In this document: positions 17,067 through 26,076 of the stretch, one piece after another
Layout of the letters: every line of letters starts with the position of its first letter
Position numbering within the stretch: the first letter of the stretch is position 1
Assembly: GCA_017647145.1 (NCBI GenBank)
Contig: JAGCLD010000023.1
Coordinates: 17,077 to 81,076, forward strand
Direction of reading: 5' to 3'
DNA from: Paludibacteraceae bacterium
Lineage (GTDB): Bacteria; Bacteroidota; Bacteroidia; Bacteroidales; Paludibacteraceae
DNA length: 64,000 nt
Translations under genes and position numbers: made by a program
Notes under the pieces: model-generated
The model's input: the letters and a program-made list of their open reading frames with translations, nothing else
Databases searched by the model: none
What the model was told of the DNA's origin: nothing

Positions 17067-17612
17067 TTAGTTGATTTTCTTAATGAGGTCCATACCCATG
17101 TTGATTGCTTTCTCATTGATAGGAAGCAAGTGATGGTGACGTTCTGGCAATGATTTTTTAAGACCTGCCATTACGTTTTCAATCTTCACGATAGGACGAA
17201 TTTTCAAATAACCACCCAAGATAATCATGTTGAGGGTTTTTTGGTTATTTGTGCGAGTAGCTTCTTCAGTTGCATCAATGCTGTACACTTGAATGTCTGT
17301 ACGTTCAGGCATGCGTGATAAACCGTGAGGGTCAACGATGAGTACTCCACCAGGTTTTACAGTTGATTCAAACTTGTCTAATGAAGGTTGATTCAACACA
17401 ATTGCAGTGTCATATTGATTCAAAATTGGTGAACTGATGCGTTCGTCGCTTAAGATTACAGTTACGTTGGCAGTACCACCACGTTGTTCAGGTCCATAAG
17501 ATGGCATCCAGGATACTTCTTGACCTTGTAAGAGACCAGAGTAGGCCAAAATCTTACCCATGGACAAAACTCCTTGTCCACCAAAACCTGCTATAATGAT
17601 TTCTTCTTTCAT
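17067..17612 (-). CDS. 2-oxoacid:acceptor oxidoreductase gamma subunit
   Basis: The 181-residue protein is the gamma domain (POR family, PF01558). It begins with IIAGFGGQGVLSMGKILAYSG and keeps the WMPSYGPEQRGGTANVTVILSD block that contacts the other subunits. It belongs to the ferredoxin-dependent complex that oxidatively decarboxylates 2-oxo acids to acyl-CoA. It is the last of four genes (ferredoxin, alpha, beta, gamma) and starts 19 bp after the beta gene. The substrate, branched-chain 2-oxo acid or 2-oxoglutarate, cannot be fixed from sequence alone. Neighbour order is that of the Vor/Kor type. Confidence 0.93.
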   Translation of the reverse strand: MKEEIIIAGFGGQGVLSMGKILAYSGLLQGQEVSWMPSYGPEQRGGTANVTVILSDERISSPILNQYDTAIVLNQPSLDKFESTVKPGGVLIVDPHGLSRMPERTDIQVYSIDATEEATRTNNQKTLNMIILGGYLKIRPIVKIENVMAGLKKSLPERHHHLLPINEKAINMGMDLIKKIN

Positions 17613-17631
17613 ATTGATTCTCTTTTGGGGA

Positions 17632-18390
17632 TTATTTATCTTTTAAGTCGCCAATAGGATAAGCTTTAAACATGTTTTCAACCATCCATTCGTTAGATTT
17701 TGCAGGACTCATTTTCCAGCCGGAGTTACATGTAGAAACGATTTCTACGAATGAAGTACCTTTGCCTTCCATTGAGTTTTCGAATGCTTTGCGAATTGCT
17801 TTTTTAGCTTTTTGAACAGCGGCTACTGTGTGAACGCTTTGGCGTGTTACATAGCGGGTTCCTTCTAATTCGGCAACTAACTTAGTGATGTTGAGAGGGT
17901 AACCATTGATGGCAGTGTTACGTCCGTAAGGGCATGTTGCAGTCTTCATACCTTCAAGGGTTGTAGGCGCCATTTGACCACCGGTCATACCATAGATACC
18001 ATTGTTAATGAAGATGATTGTGATGTTTTCACCGCGGTTGCAAGCGTGTATTGTTTCAGCTGTACCAATAGCAGCCAAGTCGCCATCACCTTGATAGGTG
18101 AATACGTAACGGTCAGGCCACAAGCGTTTTACTGCAGTAGCCAATGCTGGTGCACGTCCGTGAGCAGCTTGTTCCCAGTCGATTTCTAAGTAGTTGTAAG
18201 CAAATACGGCGCATCCTACAGGAGCTACACCGATAGTTTTTTCTTGAATGCCCATTTCTTCAATTACCTCAGCGATGAGTTTGTGTACCACACCATGGCT
18301 ACAACCCGGGCAGTAGTGCATAGGATTGTCATTCAAAACGGGAGTCTTGGTATAGACTAAGTTTTCGGGTTTGATAATATCGTTGTTCAT
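17632..18390 (-). CDS. 2-oxoacid:acceptor oxidoreductase beta subunit (thiamine diphosphate-binding)
   Basis: The 252-residue subunit carries the thiamine diphosphate site: YCPGCSHGVVHKL at the N terminus, GDGDLAAIGTAETIHACNRGENITIIFINNGIYGMTGGQ holding the GDG...NN Mg/TPP motif, and the cysteine pair region near the C terminus (STCNSGWKMSP). It performs the decarboxylation. The gene follows alpha by 33 bp and precedes gamma by 19 bp. The length suits the split four-subunit enzymes rather than the fused pyruvate:ferredoxin oxidoreductase. Confidence 0.95.
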   Translation of the reverse strand: MNNDIIKPENLVYTKTPVLNDNPMHYCPGCSHGVVHKLIAEVIEEMGIQEKTIGVAPVGCAVFAYNYLEIDWEQAAHGRAPALATAVKRLWPDRYVFTYQGDGDLAAIGTAETIHACNRGENITIIFINNGIYGMTGGQMAPTTLEGMKTATCPYGRNTAINGYPLNITKLVAELEGTRYVTRQSVHTVAAVQKAKKAIRKAFENSMEGKGTSFVEIVSTCNSGWKMSPAKSNEWMVENMFKAYPIGDLKDK

Positions 18391-18423
18391 TTTGTCGTGT
18401 CTTTTAAACGGTTCAACTGAAGG

Positions 18424-19512
18424 TTAAGCATTGTCTGCTACTAATTTTTCTAAAGCGTTAAGCACTTCATCCGGAGCAGGAATGATACCGCCTAAACGTC
18501 CGAATGATTGAACATCTACTTTGCCGTTTACAGCCAAGCGAACGTCTTCTACCATTTGACCGGCATTCATTTCTACGCAGAGCATACCTTTGCATTTGTT
18601 TGCCAAGGCTTTGATCTCTTCTGTTGGGAATGGCCACAAAGTGATCGGACGTAATACACCAACTTTAAGACCTTTCTCGCGTGCCATTTCCATTGTTTTT
18701 TGGCAAATACGTGCGCAAAGTCCGAATGCTACGATGATGTAGTCTGCGTCTTCGCAGTTGTGCATTTCAACGATTACTTCGTTCTTTTCGATTTCGCGAT
18801 ATTTAGCTTGCAACTTGATGTTGGTAGCTTCCATTTCTTCAGATTTCAATGCCAAAGAAGTGATTACGTTGCGACCACGTGATGCCGGCTTACCTACGAT
18901 AGCCCATGGGCAGTTAGCACGAATTTCTTCTTCTGTAGCTCTTGGACGTTGTTCAGGAAGAACAACTTTTTCCATCATCTGACCAATAGCACCGTCTGCT
19001 AATAGCATAACCGGAGTGCGGTATTTGAATGCAAGGTCAAATGCTTTTACTGTGTAGTCAGCCATTTCTTGTACGGTAGATGGGGCTAATGCGATGAGTT
19101 TGTAGTCACCGTGTCCGCCACCTTTCACTGTTTGGAAATAGTCTGCTTGTGAAGGTTGGATAGTTCCTAATCCGGGACCTCCACGCATTACGTTTACTAC
19201 CACGCATGGGAGCTCAGCGCAAGCAATGTATGAAATACCTTCTTGCATCAAGCTGACTCCGGGACTTGAAGAACTGGTCATTACTTTTTTACCGGTACAT
19301 GCTCCACCATACACCATGTTGATAGAAGAAGTTTCACTTTCTGCTTGAAGCACAACCATACCGGTGGTTTTCCAAGGTTCTTCTTCCATTAAAGTTTCCA
19401 TCACTTCTGATTGAGGGGTGATAGGATAACCAAAATAACCGTCGCAACCGCAACGAATAGCTGCTCTGGCAATGGCTTCATTGCCTTTCATTAGTTTTAC
19501 TTCTTCGCTCAT
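18424..19512 (-). CDS. vorB: 2-oxoacid:acceptor oxidoreductase alpha subunit, VorB-like
   Basis: From the ATG at 19512 the product is 362 residues (MSEEVKLMKGNEAIARAA). This start overlaps the ferredoxin stop in an ATGA, the usual translational coupling, so the upstream in-frame start at 19551 is rejected. The sequence shows the GCDGYFGYPITPQSEVMETL motif, then SSSPGVSLMQEGISY and the C-terminal transketolase-like domain (IIVAFGLCARIC, GVLRPITLWPFP). It resembles proteins annotated as 3-methyl-2-oxobutanoate dehydrogenase subunit VorB in Bacteroidetes. It is the second gene of the four-gene operon. Confidence 0.9.
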   Translation of the reverse strand: MSEEVKLMKGNEAIARAAIRCGCDGYFGYPITPQSEVMETLMEEEPWKTTGMVVLQAESETSSINMVYGGACTGKKVMTSSSSPGVSLMQEGISYIACAELPCVVVNVMRGGPGLGTIQPSQADYFQTVKGGGHGDYKLIALAPSTVQEMADYTVKAFDLAFKYRTPVMLLADGAIGQMMEKVVLPEQRPRATEEEIRANCPWAIVGKPASRGRNVITSLALKSEEMEATNIKLQAKYREIEKNEVIVEMHNCEDADYIIVAFGLCARICQKTMEMAREKGLKVGVLRPITLWPFPTEEIKALANKCKGMLCVEMNAGQMVEDVRLAVNGKVDVQSFGRLGGIIPAPDEVLNALEKLVADNA

Positions 19513-19733
19513 AGTTTTGCTCTGTAAATAGTTAAACACCCATCGGGACATACTCTACCGCAAGCGGCGCACCCGATACAATCAGATTCGTTTTGCATGT
19601 ACACGTAATTGTACCCCTTAGTATTGGCTTGTGCTGACATCGCCAAAACGTTAGAGGGACATGCTACTACGCAGAGTTCGCAGCCTTTGCAGCGCTCTGT
19701 GTTTACAACTACTGTTCCTTTAAATTTTGCCAT
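19509..19733 (-). CDS. 2[4Fe-4S] ferredoxin-type delta subunit
   Basis: The 74-residue protein has two complete cluster-binding motifs, CKGCELCVVACP and CIGCAACGRVCPDGC, each CxxCxxCxxxCP, and little else. It carries electrons from the oxidoreductase core to free ferredoxin. It is the first gene of the operon and its stop overlaps the alpha-subunit start by the ATGA arrangement. A near-match promoter lies upstream (19759-19789). Confidence 0.96.
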   Translation of the reverse strand: MAKFKGTVVVNTERCKGCELCVVACPSNVLAMSAQANTKGYNYVYMQNESDCIGCAACGRVCPDGCLTIYRAKL

Positions 19734-19758
19734 TTGAGTATCAGATTAGTTAATGTGC

Positions 19759-19789
19759 CGAAATTACTTTTTTTTTATAAATGGCGCAA
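19759..19789 (-). promoter_or_regulatory. Probable promoter of the 2-oxoacid oxidoreductase operon
   Basis: On the minus strand TTG (19787-19789), 20 bp, TAATTTCG (19759-19766). There is one mismatch to TAnnTTTG. Position, about 26 bp before the ferredoxin ATG, fits. Confidence 0.5.
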
Positions 19790-19971
19790 GTTTTTTTGTG
19801 TTAATTTTTTAGAAAAGTGTAGTTTTTTTACTTTTGCTTTCAGAGTGAAAGTTATTTGCTATTTATTCTTGTTGCATGTAGTTATTAATGGTGATATTGT
19901 GTCGGTTTGTGATGTGTTAAAATGCAAGTGGGGTGGCGTAGAACAACAGGAAATGTGTTGTAAAACAGACT

Positions 19972-20006
19972 ATCCCCCAAAATTCCTTTCCGGAATTATG
20001 GGGGAT
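19972..20006 (-). terminator. Hairpin terminator downstream of pgi
   Basis: The arms ATCCCCC and GGGGGAT extend with AATTCC/GGAATT into a roughly 15-bp imperfect stem about 50 bp past the pgi stop. A T-rich tract follows on the plus strand, and the minus-strand tract (GTTTTAC) is weak, so direction is not certain. Confidence 0.65.
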
Positions 20007-20054
20007 AAGTGTTTTTTTGTTGTCAACTTGATGTTGTGACCTTATTTGTTAAGG

Positions 20055-21401
20055 TTATTTTAAGCGTTCTTTGATTGCTTTGGTGGCTTCTTCGTAACCT
20101 GGTTTTTCCAGTAAAGCAAACATGTTTTTCTTGTATGCTTCTACTCCTGGTTGGTCAAATGGATTTACGCCCAATATATACCCACTGATGCCGCATGCTT
20201 TTTCAAAGAAATAGAGTAATTCTCCCAAATAATATTCGTTGAGTTGTGGAAGTTCTATCTTGAGGTTGGGCACTCCTCCGTCTACGTGTGCCAACATGGT
20301 GCCGAGTTCTGCCATTTTGTTGACTTCGTCCACTCGCTTTCCTGCCAAGAAGTTGAGACCGTCAAGGTTGGCATCGTTGTTTGGGAAGAGCACTTTATGG
20401 TTAGGTTCTTTTACTGAGATTACGGTTTCAAAAATGGTGCGTTCGCCGTCTTGTATCCATTGTCCCATGGAGTGAAGATCTGTGGTGAAGTCTACGGACG
20501 CAGGGAATATGCCCTTGTGTTCCTTTCCTTCGCTTTCGCCATAGAGTTGTTTCCACCATTCAGATACATAGTGTAGTTTTGGTTGGTAGTTGACGAGGAT
20601 TTCTATTTTTTTACCATTTCTGTAGAGTTCATTTCTGGTGGCTGCGTATTGTGCTGCAATGTTTTCTTCAAAGGGCACTGTGTCTGCGCATTGTTGTTCC
20701 ATTCTCACCGCTCCGCTGACAAGTTGACGGATGTCTAAACCGGCAGTTGCAATAGGTAGTAATCCCACTGGTGATAACACGGAGAAGCGTCCTCCTACGT
20801 TGTCTTCTATTACAAAGGTTTTGTAACCTTCTTGGGTGGAAAGTGTGCGTAATGCTCCGCGGCTCTTGTCTGTGATACAAACAATAAGTTTCTGTGCGTC
20901 AGACTTTCCTTGTTGTTCTTCTAATTGGGTTTTGAGTAGGCGGAATGCTAATGCAGGCTCGGTGGTAGTTCCAGATTTGGAGATGGAGATAATACCAAAG
21001 CGTTTCCCTTTTAACATTTCTTGTAGTTCGTACAGATAGTCTTCTCCTATGTTTTGACCTGCATATACAATTACCGGACTCTTGCGCTCGGTTTGTAACC
21101 AGTCGAAACTATTGGAGAGTGCCTCGATTACTGCTTTAGCTCCTAAGTAGCTACCGCCAATTCCAATAACTACTACTACTTCGCAGTTGTCGCGCAATGT
21201 TTTGGCTGTATTTTCTATGTCTGTAAGGTGTTCTTCTGTAATGCTGCTCGGAAGGTCTAGCCAACCGAGAAAATCGTTACCTTTACCTTCGCCTGTGTGG
21301 AGTAGATGATTACATGCTTCTGCGTTAGTTTTGTATGACGCGATGGCTTCGGGTTTTATGAAGTCATAGGTCTTGTCAATGAACAACTGAATATCTTTCA
21401 T
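20055..21401 (-). CDS. pgi: Glucose-6-phosphate isomerase
   Basis: The 448-residue enzyme is of the short bacterial type (about 450). It has [20 protein letters not shown], the phosphate-binding [14 protein letters not shown], the catalytic-region [16 protein letters not shown], and the [28 protein letters not shown] block with the active-site Glu and His. It interconverts glucose-6-phosphate and fructose-6-phosphate in the cytoplasm. It starts 17 bp after gpsA and ends the lysS-gpsA-pgi operon. Confidence 0.98.
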   Translation of the reverse strand: MKDIQLFIDKTYDFIKPEAIASYKTNAEACNHLLHTGEGKGNDFLGWLDLPSSITEEHLTDIENTAKTLRDNCEVVVVIGIGGSYLGAKAVIEALSNSFDWLQTERKSPVIVYAGQNIGEDYLYELQEMLKGKRFGIISISKSGTTTEPALAFRLLKTQLEEQQGKSDAQKLIVCITDKSRGALRTLSTQEGYKTFVIEDNVGGRFSVLSPVGLLPIATAGLDIRQLVSGAVRMEQQCADTVPFEENIAAQYAATRNELYRNGKKIEILVNYQPKLHYVSEWWKQLYGESEGKEHKGIFPASVDFTTDLHSMGQWIQDGERTIFETVISVKEPNHKVLFPNNDANLDGLNFLAGKRVDEVNKMAELGTMLAHVDGGVPNLKIELPQLNEYYLGELLYFFEKACGISGYILGVNPFDQPGVEAYKKNMFALLEKPGYEEATKAIKERLK

Positions 21402-21418
21402 ACCTTAATTATATTGTT

Positions 21419-22414
21419 TTATGATAGTTTTTCTGCTAATTGTCTGATTTCCAATGTTGGTGAACATCTGTTGTAGAGGATGTTGTATACGGCATTTACG
21501 ATGGGTATGTCCACGTGGAAGTGTTCGTTCACTTCATGAATACACTTGGTGGCATAGTAGCCCTCGGCTATCATTTCCATCTCCAATTGGGCTGTTTTGA
21601 CGGAATAACCCTTGCCAATCATTGTGCCAAATAATCTGTTTCGGCTGAATTTTGAATAGGCAGTCACAAGTAGGTCACCCAGATAAGCCGAGCTGTTGAT
21701 GTCTCTATGCATAGGGCTGATGGCCTTGGTCAGACGGTTCATTTCCTGAATAGCATTTGACACTAATACGGCTTGAAAGTTGTCGCCATACTTCAGCCCG
21801 TGGCATATCCCAGCTGCAATGGAATAGATATTTTTCATTACAGATGAGTATTCCAGCCCGTAGATGTCTTCACATACGGATGTGTTTACAAAAGGTGCGG
21901 TGAAGAGTTGGGCAAAACGTTGTGCCTTTTCTCTGTCGCAACATCCGATGGTGAGGTATGACAAGCGTTCCATTGCCACTTCTTCGGCATGACATGGACC
22001 GGCTAACACTCCAATATTTTCCAATGGAATGCCATATTTATGGTGCAGGTAGTCGGACACAACCATATTTTCGTCGGGAACCATTCCCTTGATGGCTGAG
22101 ATAACCATCTTTTTGCTGACTTTTCTGCGTAGTTTCTTCAGGTGTAACTTGAGGAATGGTGAAGGAATGGCGACAATGAGGATGTCTGAGTCTCCAACTA
22201 CTTCGTTGATATCATTGGTGAAATGAATCCTGCTGGTGTCAAACTTGGTGGCAGTCAGATAAGACGGGTTCTTGCTCAGGCGAATGAATTCGTCTATCTG
22301 GTCTTGTCGTCTCATGTACCAATTGATAGAGGGTACGTTGTGTAACACTATCTTGGCGATAGCGGTAGCCCAACTGCCTCCTCCCATGATAGCGATTCGG
22401 TTGCGTGATGTCAT
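21419..22414 (-). CDS. gpsA: NAD(P)-dependent glycerol-3-phosphate dehydrogenase
   Basis: The 331-residue enzyme has the Rossmann motif IMGGGSWATAIAKIV, the GVLAGPCHAEEVA motif of GpsA, the catalytic lysine in YSSVMKNIYSIAAGI, and the C-terminal NRLFGTMIGKG block. It reduces dihydroxyacetone phosphate to sn-glycerol-3-phosphate for phospholipid synthesis. It lies between lysS (42 bp upstream) and pgi (17 bp downstream), a neighbour order I associate with Bacteroidales. Confidence 0.97.
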   Translation of the reverse strand: MTSRNRIAIMGGGSWATAIAKIVLHNVPSINWYMRRQDQIDEFIRLSKNPSYLTATKFDTSRIHFTNDINEVVGDSDILIVAIPSPFLKLHLKKLRRKVSKKMVISAIKGMVPDENMVVSDYLHHKYGIPLENIGVLAGPCHAEEVAMERLSYLTIGCCDREKAQRFAQLFTAPFVNTSVCEDIYGLEYSSVMKNIYSIAAGICHGLKYGDNFQAVLVSNAIQEMNRLTKAISPMHRDINSSAYLGDLLVTAYSKFSRNRLFGTMIGKGYSVKTAQLEMEMIAEGYYATKCIHEVNEHFHVDIPIVNAVYNILYNRCSPTLEIRQLAEKLS

Positions 22415-22456
22415 ACTTGTGGTGTTTTTTACTTGGGTATTATTATTCGTTACGTT

Positions 22457-24166
22457 TTAAAGAACCCATTCTGCCACAGATTCTTTTGATGGATTAGTGA
22501 GATTGAGTTTGTTTTTCTTGTTATATCCACACAGGTCTTGGTGTAACTTGTTAGGATTTTGTCCTTTTAGTTTGCTCACGGCGTCAAAGCCGAGTTTCTG
22601 CAATGGTTCTACCCATTCTGTCGGGATGCCCATCTCGATGTATTTATCGGCTGAGTCTTTCACAACCTTCTTCTCTGGTTTCATTTGTGGGAAGAACAGC
22701 ACTTCTTGGATGGTTTGCTGACCGGTCATTAACATCACGAGGCGGTCCATTCCAATACCCATTCCTGATGTTGGAGGCATTCCATATTCAAGTGCACGCA
22801 CGAAGTCGGTATCAATAAACATAGCTTCGTCATCGCCTTTTTCGCTAAGGCGTAATTGTTCTTGGAAACGTTCCAATTGGTCGATTGGGTCGTTAAGTTC
22901 GCTATAGGCATTGCAGAGTTCTTTCCCGTTCACCATAAGTTCAAAACGCTCGGTGAGTTCAGGGTCCTCTCTGTGACGTTTGCAGAGAGGAGACATCTCG
23001 ATAGGATAGTCGGTAATAAAGGTAGGTTGTATGTAGTTACCTTCGCATTTTTCTCCGAATATCTCGTCGATGAGTTTTCCTTTACCCATTGTTTCGTCGG
23101 TTTCTACACCGAGTTGCTTGCACACATCGCGAAGTTGCTCCTCGTTCATACCGGTGATGTCCACGCCGGTAAATTCTTTGATGGCTTCAGTCATGGTGCG
23201 ACGAGCAAATGGCGCTTTAAAACTGATGATGTGTTCGCCCACTTGTATTTCAGTTGTGCCATTTACGTCAAGGCAAATCTTTTCCAGCATTTGCTCGGTG
23301 AAGTTCATCATCCAGTTGTAGTCTTTGTATGAAACATAAATTTCCATACATGTAAACTCAGGATTGTGTGTGCGGTCCATACCTTCGTTGCGGAAGTTCT
23401 TGGAAAATTCATACACACCCTCAAATCCTCCAACAATCAAGCGTTTCAAGTAGAGCTCGTTGGCAATACGCAAGTAGAGCGGTATGTCGAGTGCATTGTG
23501 GTGGGTGATAAATGGTCTTGCTGCTGCTCCTCCCGGAATGGATTGCAATACAGGTGTTTCCACTTCCATATATCCTTGTGCATTGAAAAATTCACGCATA
23601 GAAGTGTACACTTTGTTGCGTTTGATGAAAATTTCTTTCACTCCTTCGTTCACCACGAGGTCTACATAGCGTTGACGGTAGCGCAATTCAGGGTCGTCAA
23701 ACTTGTCGTATGCCACTCCGTCTTTGTATTTTACGATGGGTAGCGGACGCAATGATTTGCTCAATACGGTGAGCTCTCTCGCGTGTACACTGATTTCACC
23801 CATTTGTGTGCGGAACACATGTCCCTTGATTCCGATAAAGTCACCTATGTCTAAGAGTTTCTTAAACACGGTGTTATACATCTCGGGTTGCTCTTCAGTG
23901 TTAATGTCGTCGCGACTGATGTATATCTGAATACGTCCTTTGGAGTCTTGTAATTCCACAAACGAAGCTTTCCCCATGATACGACGGCTCATGATACGTC
24001 CGGCTATGCACACCTGACGTGGCTCGTCCTCGTCTTTAAATTCGTTTTTTATGTCTGTGGAGAATGCATTGGTTGGGTATTGTGCTGCTGGATAAGGCTC
24101 TATGCCCATGCTGCGGAGGGTTGCCAAACTGTTTCTGCGGAAAATTTCTTGTTCACTGAGTTCCAT
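22457..24166 (-). CDS. lysS: Lysyl-tRNA synthetase, class II, with C-terminal extension
   Basis: The 569-residue enzyme has an N-terminal OB fold ([25 protein letters not shown]) and class II motif 1 ([14 protein letters not shown]). Motif 2 follows ([20 protein letters not shown]), then motif 3 ([19 protein letters not shown]). The usual enzyme ends soon after motif 3 at about 500 residues. Here some 65 further residues follow (from about [13 protein letters not shown] to the end), including a helix-hairpin-like [14 protein letters not shown]. The extension is found in other Bacteroidetes LysS as far as I recall, and its role is unknown. First gene of the operon. Confidence 0.97.
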   Translation of the reverse strand: MELSEQEIFRRNSLATLRSMGIEPYPAAQYPTNAFSTDIKNEFKDEDEPRQVCIAGRIMSRRIMGKASFVELQDSKGRIQIYISRDDINTEEQPEMYNTVFKKLLDIGDFIGIKGHVFRTQMGEISVHARELTVLSKSLRPLPIVKYKDGVAYDKFDDPELRYRQRYVDLVVNEGVKEIFIKRNKVYTSMREFFNAQGYMEVETPVLQSIPGGAAARPFITHHNALDIPLYLRIANELYLKRLIVGGFEGVYEFSKNFRNEGMDRTHNPEFTCMEIYVSYKDYNWMMNFTEQMLEKICLDVNGTTEIQVGEHIISFKAPFARRTMTEAIKEFTGVDITGMNEEQLRDVCKQLGVETDETMGKGKLIDEIFGEKCEGNYIQPTFITDYPIEMSPLCKRHREDPELTERFELMVNGKELCNAYSELNDPIDQLERFQEQLRLSEKGDDEAMFIDTDFVRALEYGMPPTSGMGIGMDRLVMLMTGQQTIQEVLFFPQMKPEKKVVKDSADKYIEMGIPTEWVEPLQKLGFDAVSKLKGQNPNKLHQDLCGYNKKNKLNLTNPSKESVAEWVL

Positions 24167-24272
24167 AACTATTTTCGCTATTTTGTGTGATTAAAATGTT
24201 TTGCTCCTTGTTAGGCTGTCTTTCTTGATGCAAAATACCTTTCCAATATGCCAACACGAAGCTATATTGGTG

Positions 24273-24304
24273 CAAAATTACGAAAATATTGGCATTCCTA
24301 AAAA
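24273..24304 (-). promoter_or_regulatory. Probable lysS operon promoter
   Basis: On the minus strand TAATTTTG (24273-24280) fits the -7 consensus exactly. The -33 position, 20 bp upstream, reads TTTT (24301-24304) instead of TTTG. The leader of about 100 nt contains an inverted repeat CCAATAT...ATATTGG (24243-24270). Confidence 0.5.
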
Positions 24305-24334
24305 AATATTAACACTGACCGCTAAAAAAAACTC

Positions 24335-24401
24335 ATTCCTATCTTATTCCTATCTTATTCCTATCTAATGGTCCCGAAGTGGTCCCGAAGTGGTCGCGGG
24401 G
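24335..24401. repeat. Paired 11-bp arrays, units ATTCCTATCTT and GGTCCCGAAGT
   Basis: Three ATTCCTATCTW units (24335, 24346, 24357) are followed after 2 bp by GGTCCCGAAGT twice (24370, 24381) and GGTCGCGGGG. The same order of array types occurs at 5696-5790. Confidence 0.9.
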
Positions 24402-24531
24402 AGGATAGCTCACTTCGTGACTCGTTGGTAAATTATGCCGAGCATAAGCAATTTATTTAAAATTGTGAATGGGAGGTAGAGACACGCTTCTGTGTCCCGA
24501 CCTCCCATTATTGCTTTCTCCATCTCGGGAT

Positions 24532-25050
24532 CTAATAGTGTCTTGCTCCTCGGATGAGTATTACGATGCCGTAGATGATTAGACAAAGAATTAGACTTGT
24601 CCCCATCACAATGGGCAACATGGCTAAGCATGCCCATAGATTGGTGCTCCATAGGGGGCTTCCCCATGTGATGTGCATCATGACAAAGGGCATGAGAATA
24701 ACAAAAAGCAAACTAAGAATAAGGCTTCCGGCAAGCGTGTAGCGCACCAGATATTTATCCATCTTGTCTATTGTTGCTTTGATGGAAGGTCTTTCTGCTT
24801 GTGGTTCTATCGGCTTAAGCACCTTTCGATTAAGGATAGGTATCAACAGGAAGACAACAAAATAGATGGGAAATCCAATCAATGCCCATTCTCCTAAGTC
24901 TTTCCATGAGTCTATGTCGTCCAGCCCCCATGGTACACCGTTTTCTAATATAATATGTGGAGCATATAGGCTTACCATAAGGATGCTTAGTGTAAAGCTA
25001 CTGCCAAGGGCATACTGTAACATTTCTTTTATTGGATATCTTGTTTTCAT
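24532..25050 (-). CDS. Small multi-pass membrane protein, unknown
   Basis: The 172-residue protein has four hydrophobic segments: SSFTLSILMVSLYAPHIIL, WALIGFPIYFVVFLLIPIL, YTLAGSLILSLLFVILMPFV and a long C-terminal one (CLAMLPIVMGTSLILCLIIYG). A charged loop (PQAERPSIKATIDKMDKYL) lies between the second and third. I do not recognise a family. It is the last of three small membrane-protein genes that follow each other at 12-bp spacing on the minus strand and are probably one operon. The block is AT-rich and accessory-looking compared with the flanking housekeeping genes. Confidence 0.75.
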   Translation of the reverse strand: MKTRYPIKEMLQYALGSSFTLSILMVSLYAPHIILENGVPWGLDDIDSWKDLGEWALIGFPIYFVVFLLIPILNRKVLKPIEPQAERPSIKATIDKMDKYLVRYTLAGSLILSLLFVILMPFVMMHITWGSPLWSTNLWACLAMLPIVMGTSLILCLIIYGIVILIRGARHY

Positions 25051-25062
25051 AGTGATGTGGTT

Positions 25063-25560
25063 CTATTTGCTTGATTTTCTTATTTTCTCCACTTCATCAA
25101 TAAATTTTTGAGGTTCTTTAAGTGGAAGTTCAATGACTCCCAGTTTCAGAGGTTTTAGTTTGCTTTTCGCTTCTATAACAACGTTCTGATAAGTACCCCA
25201 CAGTGTTTTACGTGACATTAAATATATGGCATCTATCTCTTGGGGTAGTAAGCGGATTTTGTTCCCATTATTGATGTAGTTGAGAACAATAGTGTTGTCG
25301 TTATCTATATAACATTCTGCCTTTGCTTTTATATACCATTGAATGGTTTGTCCTACACTAATACATCCTAATAAACATAATGTTGCAATGAGGACATGAT
25401 AGCCGGAAGTCATTTGTTCTTCTGGGATATAACCTATTTTCATGGCAATGTACAATACTATCAACACAACGATTGTTGTTGCAATTGATGAATACGCAAT
25501 GCTAAAAAATATATTCAAATTGTTATTTTGAAAAACCCTCCGAAAAGTGAAATATTTCAT
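25063..25560 (-). CDS. Membrane protein with cytoplasmic PH-like tail, paralogue of next gene
   Basis: The 165-residue protein has two N-terminal membrane helices (IAYSSIATTIVVLIVLYIAM; VLIATLCLLGCISVGQTI). A C-terminal soluble part follows, predicted as strands and a final helix (LLPQEIDAIYLMSRKTLWGTYQNVVIEA, then IELPLKEPQKFIDEVEKIRK). The two-helix hairpin plus beta domain resembles bacterial PH-domain membrane proteins, which is inference. It shares the motif SRKTxWGT and an almost identical C terminus (EPQKFIDEVEKIRKSSK) with the gene at 25573, so the pair arose by duplication. Confidence 0.72.
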   Translation of the reverse strand: MKYFTFRRVFQNNNLNIFFSIAYSSIATTIVVLIVLYIAMKIGYIPEEQMTSGYHVLIATLCLLGCISVGQTIQWYIKAKAECYIDNDNTIVLNYINNGNKIRLLPQEIDAIYLMSRKTLWGTYQNVVIEAKSKLKPLKLGVIELPLKEPQKFIDEVEKIRKSSK

Positions 25561-25572
25561 AGCGATGTGTTT

Positions 25573-26076
25573 TTATTTGCTTGATTTTCTTATTTTCTCT
25601 ACTTCATCAATAAATTTCTGAGGTTCTTGAAGTGGAAGTTCAATGACTTTCAGTTTTCCAAATTCTGTACAATAAATAAACTGTACGTTTTCAAAAGTCC
25701 CCCAAATTGTTTTTCTGCTCTTTAATTCATATCCTCTTATTTGATGTGGAGCTATGTGGAGATGTTGGAAAAAATTGTAATGTTTTATTTCAATGTTACC
25801 ATTTTCCTTGATAATGCATGCAAATTTTTTAAATTGAAGGAATAAACAATATGTCCAAAAAATGATAAGTGTGATAGTTAGAGGTATATGTTCTACGATT
25901 AAATCCAGTCTTGTGACACTGCCTGTTGGATATCTGCTTGGCCATATATTGGGTATGATTGCGATATGAATTAACTCTAATGTAATAAATAATAGGATAG
26001 TTAAACCACTCAATATTAAGATTGTTTGTGTGGAAGTCCTGAATATGGGATGTGTTTTGAAAATTGTTGCGTTCAT
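25573..26076 (-). CDS. Membrane protein with cytoplasmic PH-like tail, paralogue of previous gene
   Basis: The 167-residue protein has two membrane helices (TILILSGLTILLFITLELIHI; HIPLTITLIIFWTYCLFL), then a soluble domain with SRKTIWGTFENVQFIY and VIELPLQEPQKFIDEVEKI. Its last 17 residues are the same as those of the neighbour at 25063, and the DNA around both stop codons is nearly the same over about 70 bp, a sign of recent duplication or gene conversion. The rest of the two proteins has diverged strongly. It is first in the three-gene cluster. Function unknown. Confidence 0.72.
   Translation of the reverse strand: MNATIFKTHPIFRTSTQTILILSGLTILLFITLELIHIAIIPNIWPSRYPTGSVTRLDLIVEHIPLTITLIIFWTYCLFLQFKKFACIIKENGNIEIKHYNFFQHLHIAPHQIRGYELKSRKTIWGTFENVQFIYCTEFGKLKVIELPLQEPQKFIDEVEKIRKSSK

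Larger units (their letters stand above)
19734..20054. other. Intergenic region between pgi and the ferredoxin gene
   Basis: This 321-bp AT-rich gap contains the near-match promoter 19759-19789 and the hairpin 19972-20006. A 101-codon plus-strand frame runs through it but has no recognisable product or start signal, so I treat it as spurious. Confidence 0.5.
24167..24531. other. Intergenic region upstream of lysS
   Basis: This 365-bp gap contains the lysS promoter (24273-24304), the paired 11-bp arrays (24335-24367 and 24370-24401) and, from about 24425, a fragment of the 'GCCGAGC...AATTTATTTAAAATT' dispersed repeat with a hairpin GACACGCTTCTGTGTC. I see no gene. Confidence 0.6.

Noticed and set aside
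19513..19551. Longer start for the oxidoreductase alpha subunit at 19551
   Set aside because: The ATGA overlap with the ferredoxin stop at 19509-19512 is the typical coupled start, and the extra residues are unlike the family.
19734..20039. 101-codon plus-strand frame
   Set aside because: It crosses a terminator hairpin and a minus-strand promoter, has AT-driven Phe/Cys-rich composition and no recognisable product.
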